From positions 1 through 46,942 of the forward strand of contig JACQFA010000003.1 of assembly GCA_016200255.1 (NCBI GenBank): DNA of 46,942 nucleotides, written 5' to 3'. Made by a program: the position numbers and the translations under genes. This document shows positions 32,071 to 39,267 of this stretch, one piece after another. The notes beneath the pieces are model-generated. The model saw only the letters and a list, made by a program, of their open reading frames with translations. It ran no database searches and was not told the origin of the DNA. Within the stretch, counting starts at the first letter, position 1. Every line of letters begins with the position of its first letter. Source of the stretch: Nitrospirota bacterium (GTDB taxonomy: Bacteria > Nitrospirota > Nitrospiria > JACQBZ01).

Positions 32071-32646
32071 TTGAGATACAATTCCGACATCCATCACCGC
32101 CGATCGGTTCGCTTGAAGGCCCATGATTATTCCTTGGCCGGCGCGTATTTTGTGACCATCTGTACGCAAAACCGTGAATGCGTGTTCGGGGAAATCCAAA
32201 AAGCCGAAATGATATTAAACAACGCGGGACGGATGGTACAGAACGTGTGGGATGAATTACCCGTTCGTTATCCGGGCGTCCAGATCGATTCATTCATCAT
32301 TATGCCGAACCATATCCACGGGATTATTCTATTAACCGGGTCAACGCAACGTAGGGGCGAATCTCGTATTCGCCCCAATCAGGGCGATCACAAGGATCGC
32401 CCCTACGGGACATTGGCGGGAACGATTGGCCGGGTGATGCAGGGTTTTAAATCCATGACCACCCGTAAATATATCAGCGGGATCAGGGATAATGGTTGGC
32501 CCCCGTTTGAAAAACGATTATGGCAACGCAATTATTATGAACGGGTCGTTCGGGACGATTCCGAAATGCACCGTGTCCGTGAATACATCACCGGCAATCC
32601 GGCGGGATGGTTGGAGGACGAAGAAAATCCGGTTCGCCATTCGTAG
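32071..32646 (+). CDS. REP-associated tyrosine transposase (RAYT, Y1/HUH family)
   Basis: A 191-aa transposase of the Y1 (IS200/IS605-like) group. It shows the usual RAYT opening (YNSDIHHRRSVRLKAHDYSLAGAYFVTICT), the HUH motif in IMPNHIHGIILL, and the end region PPFEKRLWQRNYYERVVR and IREYI-type tail. RAYTs copy and move REP sequences. The start is uncertain; I chose TTG 32071 because it gives the normal N-terminus, but GTG 32059 and an ATG at 31954 are also in frame. A complete REP unit (copy 2) is inserted in frame between the HUH motif and the C-terminal part. REP copy 3 supplies the stop codon. Confidence 0.9.
   Translation: MRYNSDIHHRRSVRLKAHDYSLAGAYFVTICTQNRECVFGEIQKAEMILNNAGRMVQNVWDELPVRYPGVQIDSFIIMPNHIHGIILLTGSTQRRGESRIRPNQGDHKDRPYGTLAGTIGRVMQGFKSMTTRKYISGIRDNGWPPFEKRLWQRNYYERVVRDDSEMHRVREYITGNPAGWLEDEENPVRHS
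32351..32406. repeat. REP element, copy 2, inside the RAYT reading frame
   Basis: The element runs from GTAGGGGCGAAT to GGATCGCCCCTAC with the same two-hairpin layout as copy 1. It is translated as RRGESRIRPNQGDHKDRPY and keeps the reading frame. The position is a variable linker in other RAYTs. Confidence 0.9.
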
Positions 32647-32668
32647 GGGCAGGCCCCCGTGCCTGCCC
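32643..32668. repeat. REP-like hairpin, copy 3, at the RAYT stop codon
   Basis: GTAGGGGCAGGC is followed by a loop and GCCTGCCC, an 8-bp stem. It starts with the same GTAGGGGC as copies 1 and 2 but has a different core. The TAG in its first bases is the RAYT stop. Confidence 0.8.
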
Positions 32669-32744
32669 GGATCTGCGGGATCGAAAAGGAGCAATATATT
32701 CGACCTGCATCTATTATATATAGGCCGGAGGGGCAGGAAAATTA

Positions 32745-32769
32745 CCCCGCGCCGGAGCCGACGGCGGTG
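32745..32769. repeat. Island-punctuating motif, copy A
   Basis: The 25-base copy has core CCGGAGCCGACGG and is the upstream flank of the HNH gene. It matches copy C at 21 of 25 positions. I do not recognise the element. Confidence 0.6.
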
Positions 32770-32808
32770 AGCGGCATTGGATTTTTAAATTTAGCGACAA
32801 GAGAAGTA

Positions 32809-33531
32809 ATGGCAAAAAAATTTCCTCCGGGACGATGCACACATTGTTTGAACTTTTTTGATAAACTCACAGCAGATCATGTGTTTCCCAAATCATGGTA
32901 TCCAGAATCAACTCCTGAAAATCTGGAAAAGTGGCAGATTCCGGCGTGTCATCGATGTAATGAGGAATATGGAAAAATAGAGAACGACCTTTTGCAACGT
33001 ATAGGGTTGTGTTTGGATCCTATAGAAATCAGTTCTCTTGGCATAACGGACAAAGTCTTGCGATCTATAAAGCCAGAATACGCCACGAGCAAAAAAGATC
33101 GACTTCACAGGCAAAAGAAAAGAGAGAAACTAATAAGAAGTTTAATGCCAAGAAATCAGGTGCCTCAAGAAGCTTTTTTCCCCGGTTTTGGAGCTCCTTC
33201 TGATAGAAACATTCTTGGCAATTTTGTCGTGAGGGTCCCAAAAGCTGGAATTAAAGCACTTGCTGAAAAACTTGTTAGGGGAATAACTTTCATTGTAGAT
33301 AACCGTTTTATAGAGAAATCTCATTTTATTGATCTTATTGTTGCTGATGAGAAAAGCGCACAAGATTTAATCGAAATTATTAGACGATTTGGTGACCAAT
33401 ATCATAAAGGTCCTGGTATTCGAATCGGCAGAGCCGTTGCACAAGACAATATTGATTCCGCAGTATTTGAGATAGAAATATGGAGGAGGTTTCGATTCTA
33501 TGCTACTGTGGAGCCAAGAGAGAGCTCGTAA
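32809..33531 (+). CDS. HNH-type endonuclease-like protein, AT-rich
   Basis: A 240-aa protein starting at ATG 32809 (MAKKFPPGRC). A zinc-ribbon HNH layout lies near the start: CTHCLNFFDKLTADHVFPKSWYP, then about 15 residues later PACHRCNEEYGKIENDL. The two CxxC pairs plus the DH of ADHVFP fit the HNH active site. The remaining 170 residues are helical and of unknown role. Its bases are visibly AT-richer than its neighbours and its codons differ (many AAA, ATA, TTT), a sign of recent transfer. It lies between motif copies A and B. Such nucleases serve in phage defence or as mobile cargo; I cannot say which. Confidence 0.8.
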   Translation: MAKKFPPGRCTHCLNFFDKLTADHVFPKSWYPESTPENLEKWQIPACHRCNEEYGKIENDLLQRIGLCLDPIEISSLGITDKVLRSIKPEYATSKKDRLHRQKKREKLIRSLMPRNQVPQEAFFPGFGAPSDRNILGNFVVRVPKAGIKALAEKLVRGITFIVDNRFIEKSHFIDLIVADEKSAQDLIEIIRRFGDQYHKGPGIRIGRAVAQDNIDSAVFEIEIWRRFRFYATVEPRESS

Positions 33532-33537
33532 CTTCCA

Positions 33538-33560
33538 CCCCCACCGGAGCCGATGGTGTT
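33538..33560. repeat. Island-punctuating motif, copy B
   Basis: The copy reads CCCCCACCGGAGCCGATGG followed by TGTT, with one or two gaps relative to copies A and C. It sits 6 bases after the HNH stop and just before the DHFR-like gene. It shares TTCCACCCC before and GTGTT after with copy C. Confidence 0.55.
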
Positions 33561-33578
33561 CTATAGAGGCCTCGCGAA

Positions 33579-34121
33579 ATGAAGACGAGCGCTTACATCG
33601 GAACCAGTCTTGACGGCTTTATTGCGAGAAAAGATGGGGGGATCGATTGGCTGGTCAAATTCGAGAAGCCTGTGAGAGGCGACTACGGCAAATTTATAAG
33701 CAAGGTCGACGCGGTCGTAATCGGACGGGGCACGTTTGAAAAAGTCCTCACGTTTCCCACCTGGCCTTATAAATTGAAAGTCTTCGTGCTGAGCAGCACG
33801 ATGAAACACGCGCCGGCCAAGTTAAGAGGGAAAGTGACCGTTCTTTCGATGAAGCCGAGAGAGTTGCTGAATTATCTTTCCAACGAAGGCTTTTCGGATA
33901 TCTATGTGGACGGCGGAAAGGTGATACAGAGCTTTCTAAAAGAAGATTGCATCGATGAGCTGATGATCACCCAGGTCCCCATGCTGATCGGAAGCGGCAT
34001 TCCCTTGTTCGGCGATCTTGACCATGATCTTCCATTCAAGCATATACGGACCAAAATATATTCCAACGGACTTGTAAAGAGCCACTACAAAAGAAAACGA
34101 AGGCCCGGGGTCAAGCCTTAA
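33579..34121 (+). CDS. Dihydrofolate reductase-like (RibD C-terminal domain) protein
   Basis: A 180-aa protein of the RibD_C/DHFR fold. It opens KTSAYIGTSLDGFIARKDGGIDWL, as in YyaP/YwjB-type proteins. Then come DAVVIGRGTFEKVL, SDIYVDGGKVIQSFL and ITQVPMLIGSGIPLFG. These proteins are NADPH-binding reductases of mostly unknown substrate. The ATG has GAGG 9 bases upstream. It follows motif copy B and precedes the nucleotidyltransferase pair. Confidence 0.9.
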   Translation: MKTSAYIGTSLDGFIARKDGGIDWLVKFEKPVRGDYGKFISKVDAVVIGRGTFEKVLTFPTWPYKLKVFVLSSTMKHAPAKLRGKVTVLSMKPRELLNYLSNEGFSDIYVDGGKVIQSFLKEDCIDELMITQVPMLIGSGIPLFGDLDHDLPFKHIRTKIYSNGLVKSHYKRKRRPGVKP

Positions 34122-34124
34122 AAG

Positions 34125-34153
34125 TTGAAAATTTCCGCCGAGAATGGTATAGA
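34125..34153 (+). promoter_or_regulatory. Possible promoter for the nucleotidyltransferase pair
   Basis: TTGAAA at 34125-34130 and TATAGA at 34148-34153 are spaced by 17 bases, directly before the first gene. The start codon would fall very close to the transcription start. Confidence 0.4.
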
Positions 34154-34160
34154 TGCCGAC

Positions 34161-34373
34161 ATGAACCGGCTTGATCATTATGAGCTTCCATCGGAGGAGA
34201 TGATTCCGATCCTGCGGGCCATGACGCCGGCGAAGCGTCTGGAGACGGCGTTCTATCTGGCCCGGCTGGCTCGAAAGATGATGCTGGCCCAGGCGTCCGC
34301 CGCCCATCCCGAATGGACGGAACAGCAGGCGCAGCAGGACGTGGCCCGGAGAATTCTTCGTGGAGCAGAATGA
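34161..34373 (+). CDS. Small partner protein of the nucleotidyltransferase pair, 70 aa
   Basis: A mostly helical 70-aa protein: MIPILRAMTPAKRLETAFYLARLARKMML, then a conserved HPEWTEQQAQQDVARRIL end. I recall short proteins with the same MTP...RL...A...HP...R.IL layout beside nucleotidyltransferases in several genomes, with no agreed function. I chose ATG 34161; a TTG at 34125 is also in frame. The end overlaps the next gene by 14 bases, so translation is coupled. Confidence 0.75.
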   Translation: MNRLDHYELPSEEMIPILRAMTPAKRLETAFYLARLARKMMLAQASAAHPEWTEQQAQQDVARRILRGAE

Positions 34374-34926
34374 GCTTCTGCGTTACGTCGTCCGATCGCT
34401 TGAAGAAATCGGGATTCCCTACATGATCGGAGGATCGCTGGCCTCGTCCGCCTATGGTGAACCGCGGCTGACCAACGATATTGACATCGTCGCCGACCTC
34501 GCGCCCGGGCACGTTCAAGCGCTTCTGACGAAGTTTCCGCCGGATGAATATTATCTGGACGAAGACAAGATCAAAGAGGCGATGGCCCGGCGGGGCCAGT
34601 TCAACATCATCCATCCGTCATCCGGATATAAGGTCGATATCTTCATTTCCGGACAGGACGCCCATGGACGGTCGCAGCTTTCACGGCGGCGCAGACTGGA
34701 AGCTCCGGATGGAGAACACGCCTTCTTCGCTTCACCGGAAGACGTCGTCTTGAAGAAAATGGAATATTTCCGAATCGGTGAATCCGAGCGTCAGCTTCGG
34801 GACATTGTCGGGATGCTGCGCGTCCAGGGCGATCGGCTTGATCGGCCCTATATCCTGCATTGGGCCGCGGAGATGGGTCTTGTGGGGATATGGGAAACGA
34901 TTTTACGGCGACTCGGTGAAAAATAA
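34360..34926 (+). CDS. Nucleotidyltransferase-fold protein, toxin-antitoxin-like
   Basis: A 188-aa protein with the Pol-beta nucleotidyltransferase entry motif: PYMIGGSLASSAYGEPRLTNDIDIV (GGS, then NDIDIV giving the metal-binding Asp pair). A C-terminal helical part follows (SPEDVVLKKMEYFRIGESERQLRDIVGML). The start is GTG at 34360, inside the upstream gene. Such pairs resemble AbiE/MenAT-type modules in layout, but the pairing here is smaller partner first and no toxicity can be read from sequence. Confidence 0.82.
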   Translation: MEQNELLRYVVRSLEEIGIPYMIGGSLASSAYGEPRLTNDIDIVADLAPGHVQALLTKFPPDEYYLDEDKIKEAMARRGQFNIIHPSSGYKVDIFISGQDAHGRSQLSRRRRLEAPDGEHAFFASPEDVVLKKMEYFRIGESERQLRDIVGMLRVQGDRLDRPYILHWAAEMGLVGIWETILRRLGEK

Positions 34927-34983
34927 ACTGCGGTCCGGCCTTAACGAAACTTAAGCGCTAGGTCGTGAAGTTAGTTGTTTCCA

Positions 34984-35008
34984 CCCCGTGCCGGAGTCGG
35001 GGGCGGTG
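34984..35008. repeat. Island-punctuating motif, copy C
   Basis: The 25-base copy has core CCGGAGTCGGGGGCGGTG and lies after the nucleotidyltransferase gene and next to the end of the DUF1353 gene. It matches copy A at 21 of 25 positions. Confidence 0.6.
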
Positions 35009-35010
35009 TT

Positions 35011-35511
35011 TTACTTGGGCGGTGGTCCGATAGAAGGCTTGTGTCCGGTTCGGCCGAGAACGTGGCGTGCCAGTTGGATATACTGACCCCGCCGCTGACT
35101 TTTCGCGATGGCTTTGACCGGAATCGTCCTTAGAACCCGCTGATACCCGTCTGCTCGATCCGCCTGGTTCCGATACCAGGCCAGCCATCCGAACCACCGG
35201 ACCGCCTTGTAAATGACGTAGCGAACAACGGTGTTAACCTGGGACACCGCCATTCCCTCCAGGAGAACCGCATCGGAATCCGCCCGGGAACGTTTCTGAT
35301 CCCAATAGAGCCAGTCGTGAATCACAGCCGCGTTGCCGTATTTGCCCCACTGAGGAAGAATAAACCAAAAAGGGCGGGGAATCGATGCAAAGTCCGTTTC
35401 GAATCCTACCGGAACATTGATCTTATCATCGCTTCCCTCGGCCCCGACATCGAATCCAAACTCCTGCCTTAGTATCCAGGTCCGGCCATCGGCCAGCGGG
35501 GAGACCAGCAA
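35011..35511 (-). CDS. DUF1353 family protein
   Basis: A 166-aa protein with the DUF1353 signature: VPVGFETDFASIPRPFWFILPQWGKYGNAAVIHDWLYW, then a second part rich in aromatic residues (YKAVRWFGWLAWYRNQ). DUF1353 proteins are common in prophages; function is unknown. The start looks to be TTG at 35511 with no clear ribosome site, and the true start could be further upstream. It is on the same strand as the patatin gene (48-base gap). Confidence 0.85.
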   Translation of the reverse strand: MLVSPLADGRTWILRQEFGFDVGAEGSDDKINVPVGFETDFASIPRPFWFILPQWGKYGNAAVIHDWLYWDQKRSRADSDAVLLEGMAVSQVNTVVRYVIYKAVRWFGWLAWYRNQADRADGYQRVLRTIPVKAIAKSQRRGQYIQLARHVLGRTGHKPSIGPPPK

Positions 35512-35559
35512 GATTGACGTGAAACGGGAAATGAAAGCATTGCTCCTATTCCGGGCCTT

Positions 35560-36873
35560 CTATTTCTGCAATGAGAAAAGAAAACTGATTTCTCCCGAAC
35601 CCTTACTTCTTTCCACGCCTTCCTGAACCAGTCTCTTGGCTGCTTCGATTAAATCCGTCTGCTCGGCATGTTCGATATTGAAGTCGGTTTTAATCTTTGA
35701 TGCGCTGTTTCCAAAATCGTCCTTTGGCAAGTGGCGGAGGGCGATATGCCAGAACCAGCAAGAGTCAGTGTTCCCGTGAAGAGGGAATTTCGCGAATATT
35801 TCATCATCGATTTTATCCGCCGGGATTCCGACTTTTTCCAGAACCTCCTTCCGATTGCTGACCAGCATCGTATCCGTGGCCCGGAGAGCATTACGGTCCA
35901 GGAAGTAGTCAGGTATACCCCGGATGTCCGCTTGATCTCCGTTATGATCGATATGCCGGGGCGATGCATCAACCGAGATGATCACACATCCATTGGAGAA
36001 CTGGCTTGAGTGCGGGTCATTCTTCGCCGCTTGTTTCAGGACATTGAGCAATGTATTGATACCCAAGTTATCCACCGGTCCGCCGTCGTAAAGATGGAGG
36101 TACCGAGTCGGAAAAGCCTGGTCCGGTGGCGAATATTTTCTCAAGGTGACACTCTGGAAGGCCCCGGGGAAAGCCGACGAAACATTTACAGCGCGAGCCA
36201 CTTTGTAGCTTGCGAGACTGGAGTTCATTTCTGCGAAGCTTTCGTCCGTAAAAGTAAAGGAGTCGCTGAGGCCGTCATTGGTTGCATTAATCAGAAGCTT
36301 GGGGCGCTCCGGGTTCAGGTCGGCATAGGATGCACCATGAAAAAGATTGTTGTTAAAGACCTGGACCATGATGTCGCTTCGGGTAAAGTCCGTGAACCAA
36401 TAGGGGATCATGTTCTGGGGAAGGAACCATCGACCAATCCAACGCCATTTAAAATCGCGCCCCATCCGGTCCATGACTTCGGCGTCCTCAAAGTGGATTT
36501 GTCGGTAGCCTGTCCAAGTGAAATATTTATATCCGTCCAATGCATAGTAAGCTGCGGGAAGCGATCCCCCTGAAACCGAGGAGATAAAATCGACCCGATC
36601 AAGGATGCCGAGGCGTTTTAATTCGAGCATCGCCGCGCTCGCGAAATTGGCGGCGCGACTCCCGCCACCGGAAAGAGCGAGTCCTATGAACATTTTATCT
36701 TTCTGTTCCTTGTCTCCGATGATATAGTTGGCTTTGCTTTGTTCAACCGGGCTTTTTTGAGCTCGCTTATTCACATAGGGCCAGATATGAGCAAGGGTGC
36801 AAGAAGCCGTTGTAAGCGTAGTGATGATGAGAAGGGAAACCAGACAAAATCGATTTAAAACGAAATGTTCCAT
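35560..36873 (-). CDS. Patatin-like phospholipase lipoprotein
   Basis: A 437-aa protein with a type II signal peptide ending in LTTASC (lipidated Cys 25), so it is anchored in a membrane. The patatin domain begins at IGLALSGGGSRAANFAS (oxyanion glycines). The nucleophile Ser is in ISSVSGGSLPAAYY, with Ser in place of the first Gly of GxSxG. The Asp partner is in LHLYDGGPVDNLG. A C-terminal extension (from about 320) lacks a recognised domain. It would act on lipids at the cell surface or as a secreted-type effector. Base composition is more AT-rich than the core genome. Confidence 0.88.
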   Translation of the reverse strand: MEHFVLNRFCLVSLLIITTLTTASCTLAHIWPYVNKRAQKSPVEQSKANYIIGDKEQKDKMFIGLALSGGGSRAANFASAAMLELKRLGILDRVDFISSVSGGSLPAAYYALDGYKYFTWTGYRQIHFEDAEVMDRMGRDFKWRWIGRWFLPQNMIPYWFTDFTRSDIMVQVFNNNLFHGASYADLNPERPKLLINATNDGLSDSFTFTDESFAEMNSSLASYKVARAVNVSSAFPGAFQSVTLRKYSPPDQAFPTRYLHLYDGGPVDNLGINTLLNVLKQAAKNDPHSSQFSNGCVIISVDASPRHIDHNGDQADIRGIPDYFLDRNALRATDTMLVSNRKEVLEKVGIPADKIDDEIFAKFPLHGNTDSCWFWHIALRHLPKDDFGNSASKIKTDFNIEHAEQTDLIEAAKRLVQEGVERSKGSGEISFLFSLQK

Positions 36874-36933
36874 GATCTCCTCCGAAATATTTCTTGTAAT
36901 ACGCCGCTTTTGATTATCAAAGCCCTTTACATT

Positions 36934-37659
36934 TTACACTCCACTTTTCATCCACTGATCCCGCGGGGTGCGGCGGTGTTCGCGGCGGCTGCCGATGCGC
37001 GGGCGCATGTCGTAACGAAGGGGCGCTCCCTCGGCCGTGATCTGATGCCATCCCGTTCCGGACTTCACGTCAAAGACGCCGATATAACCTCCGGCCAGCA
37101 ACTGAAACGGTTCATGGATATGTTTTCCGTAATCAAACTGAGTGCCGCCTTTTTTGCGGAACGACTCGAACCAGGCCGGGTAGACGAAATCGGATACCAG
37201 GGTGCCGTTGATTTTGTATCCGAATGAGTCGGCCTCGCAGGCATCGCAGACCTCATAGGCGTAAAGCGTGCCTGTTTTTGCATTCGGCTGAACGAAGGCC
37301 GTGAGGTTGATGTCCGGATCTCCGAGCATCTCCAGCAATTCGTGGCTGGCGGTCACGGTCCATTGATAACCGTATTGAATGTCGCTCCGGGCAAAGACTT
37401 TTCCAAGCGGCAAACCTTCTTTGGTGAGATCGTGATAGCCCAGCGCGCCGGCTTGATCCGAGGTATCCAATATGACAAGCCACCACGAACCCTGCGGCGG
37501 TTTCTTGCCTTTGGGTACAAATAGGAGGTCCGCATCGATTCCCCAGGCCGGGGCAAAGTCCCGGTGCACCTGGGTTTGAAGCGCGGGCACGGCCGTTCCC
37601 ACCTGCTTGTCGGTTAAGACGGTGCATGCGTTGATGACGGCAATTTTTATGTTGGCCAT
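36934..37659 (-). CDS. Unknown protein with a HELLE motif (possible metallopeptidase)
   Basis: A 241-aa cytosolic protein with no signal peptide. The N-terminal 130 residues contain VINACTVLTDKQVGTAVPALQTQV and GSWWLVILDTSDQAGALGYHDL. Then TASHELLEMLGDPDINL gives an H-E-L-L-E pattern like many zinc sites, but the second His of HExxH is missing. A CDACEADSFGY pair of cysteines could bind a metal. I do not recognise the family. It is transcribed toward the patatin gene, 60 bases away, so the two are probably co-expressed. Confidence 0.75.
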   Translation of the reverse strand: MANIKIAVINACTVLTDKQVGTAVPALQTQVHRDFAPAWGIDADLLFVPKGKKPPQGSWWLVILDTSDQAGALGYHDLTKEGLPLGKVFARSDIQYGYQWTVTASHELLEMLGDPDINLTAFVQPNAKTGTLYAYEVCDACEADSFGYKINGTLVSDFVYPAWFESFRKKGGTQFDYGKHIHEPFQLLAGGYIGVFDVKSGTGWHQITAEGAPLRYDMRPRIGSRREHRRTPRDQWMKSGV

Positions 37660-37961
37660 TTTTTCCTCTATTCGCGAATGATGAAGGTGTTATGATACGG
37701 ATTGGACGGAGCTTTTTGGAAAATCAAGCGGAAGATTTCAAGGGGATGGCAGGGCTGCCGTTGATCGGCTCTATGGACGACAAGGATTGCGGTCTGTATT
37801 GGAGCTACCGTGGTCTCTATACGGGTGGCGTCCGTATAGGATGGTGCCGCGCGCATTCCCCCGATGCGACGAGAAAACCGATAATCTGGGACGGGTATAT
37901 CAAAACCGGATCAATGTGTCAAGAAAATAATCCCCGATCACCGGTCCTTTCTTCCTCACAG
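37660..37961. other. Gap without a convincing gene; one 8-bp inverted repeat
   Basis: This 302-base stretch lies between two minus-strand starts/ends. A 92-codon plus-strand frame from 37692 has no recognisable content and no ribosome site. CTATACGG (37817-37824) and CCGTATAG (37832-37839) form an 8-bp inverted repeat with a 7-base loop, without a T-run. Nothing else was found. Confidence 0.6.
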
Positions 37962-39119
37962 TTACGGTAGCAAGGTAAAGTCCTGGGTGACATTTCCGCC
38001 GCTTAAATCGGCGGCCGCGGTCTGGGTCTGGTATCCGTCCGCGGAAGCTTCCAACTGATACTTTCCGGCGACGGTTCCATCGGCCGTGAATGTAATCGGA
38101 AGGGGTCCGAAGGTTCCCAGAGAAGGCGCTCCGACCGGAAGGGTCAGTGAATAATTTATCGTGGCGGACGTCGAGCGAACCTCCATCGTCGGGCCGGAGG
38201 AAAAAGTCTGACTGGCGCGGATCACGGCCTCCGCCGTAGACGGGTTGATCGTTCCGCTTGCCGTTTGAACGGTTGAAGGGGCCAGTCCGATCGGGGACGC
38301 AACGGTGCTGACGGGGGTGGCCGCTAGCGCGGTCACGGGGACGGATTGAATCAGTGCGGTGGCGGCGCCGTCAGCCGTGATGACGACGTCGTAATTTCCG
38401 GCCGTGGAACTTTGCTGAAGAGGGGAAAGACTAAAACTCCCGGTCGCATCCGGTATCGTTGATTTCACCACCGTTCCGGCCTGCTCGGCATAGACGACCG
38501 GATTGGAAAGCGCCGTGTCCACAAACCCGGTGATCTGGCCGCTTACTACAACCGGGGTGACCGAGATGACCGGCTTAAGGCTGTATCCACCGTTTCCTTT
38601 TGTAACAATGGAGCGGCAGGCGTCGAAATCCAGAATCAAGTCCACGAGGGTATCGGCCGCCACGTCGAATTCGTGAATGAGCTTCAGCCCGGTCTGGGAC
38701 GCGCTCGGCGTGTCCAGGGCGGTCTCGGTCCCGCCGGTCGGAACGACGGAGTTGTTCAACGGTTCGCTCGGGGAGTTGGGGACCAGCTCCAGTCGGATCT
38801 GCGTATAATGCCCGGCCGGCAATGCCGTCTGGCCCAGATCTTCCAGAGCGCCATTCACAAGAGAGGTCAGGTCGATCTTCTTCGCCGGGGATATCGTAAT
38901 ATCGCTCCACCCGCTTGAATCCTCCGTGGCGCTTGCGCTTTGATGAACCCGGACCTTTGACACGGTGACGTAAACCTTGTCAAAGCCGCAGGCGGCCGCA
39001 TCGGTCAGTGAAACATGCAGCGTTCCGGTTCCACCGCCTTGTCCGCCTGATCCGCCGCAGCCCCACAGTGCCAGGGACAGAGCAACCATCCCCCATCGAA
39101 AATGATTCGCTTTCACCAT
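37962..39119 (-). CDS. DUF4382 lipoprotein with a carboxypeptidase-like repeat
   Basis: A 385-aa exported lipoprotein: signal peptide ending in LALWGCGG (lipidated Cys 21), then a Gly-rich linker. The DUF4382 domain covers about 32-185 (GTLHVSLTDAAACGFDKVYVTVSKVRVHQ and TLVDLILDFDACRSIV). Beta-rich carboxypeptidase-regulatory-like units follow to the end. These proteins occur on the surface of environmental bacteria; function unknown. A near-ideal promoter precedes it. It is divergent from der. Confidence 0.9.
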   Translation of the reverse strand: MVKANHFRWGMVALSLALWGCGGSGGQGGGTGTLHVSLTDAAACGFDKVYVTVSKVRVHQSASATEDSSGWSDITISPAKKIDLTSLVNGALEDLGQTALPAGHYTQIRLELVPNSPSEPLNNSVVPTGGTETALDTPSASQTGLKLIHEFDVAADTLVDLILDFDACRSIVTKGNGGYSLKPVISVTPVVVSGQITGFVDTALSNPVVYAEQAGTVVKSTIPDATGSFSLSPLQQSSTAGNYDVVITADGAATALIQSVPVTALAATPVSTVASPIGLAPSTVQTASGTINPSTAEAVIRASQTFSSGPTMEVRSTSATINYSLTLPVGAPSLGTFGPLPITFTADGTVAGKYQLEASADGYQTQTAAADLSGGNVTQDFTLLP

Positions 39120-39174
39120 GACTTCTCTCCTCTGAACCAGGAAATTTTAACGCCAGCCTTTTCATCCGACGTCG

Positions 39175-39203
39175 ATTATAAGTTAAAAACCAACCTGCGT
39201 CAA
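39175..39203 (-). promoter_or_regulatory. Sigma70-type promoter for the DUF4382 lipoprotein
   Basis: Minus strand TTGACG (39203-39198) and a perfect TATAAT (39180-39175) are spaced by 17 bases. Confidence 0.75.
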
Positions 39204-39267
39204 TCACACGAGGGTGCTCCGTCCCAATCTTGCTTCACGTCCGTCGATGTGTTAATCTCTCACTCTT

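Noticed and set aside
31987..32668. Repeats around the RAYT gene as a CRISPR array
   Set aside because: Copies are hairpins of different lengths, widely and unevenly spaced, with no regular spacers; they are REP elements.
32745..35008. Three GC-rich motif copies as integron attC sites
   Set aside because: The conserved attC core ends (GTTRRRY/RYYYAAC) and typical stem layout are not visible, and no integrase is present.
37692..37970. 92-codon plus-strand frame in the 37.7-38.0 kb gap
   Set aside because: No ribosome site, no domain, and it runs into the end of the DUF4382 gene; only the inverted repeat within it is kept as an observation.
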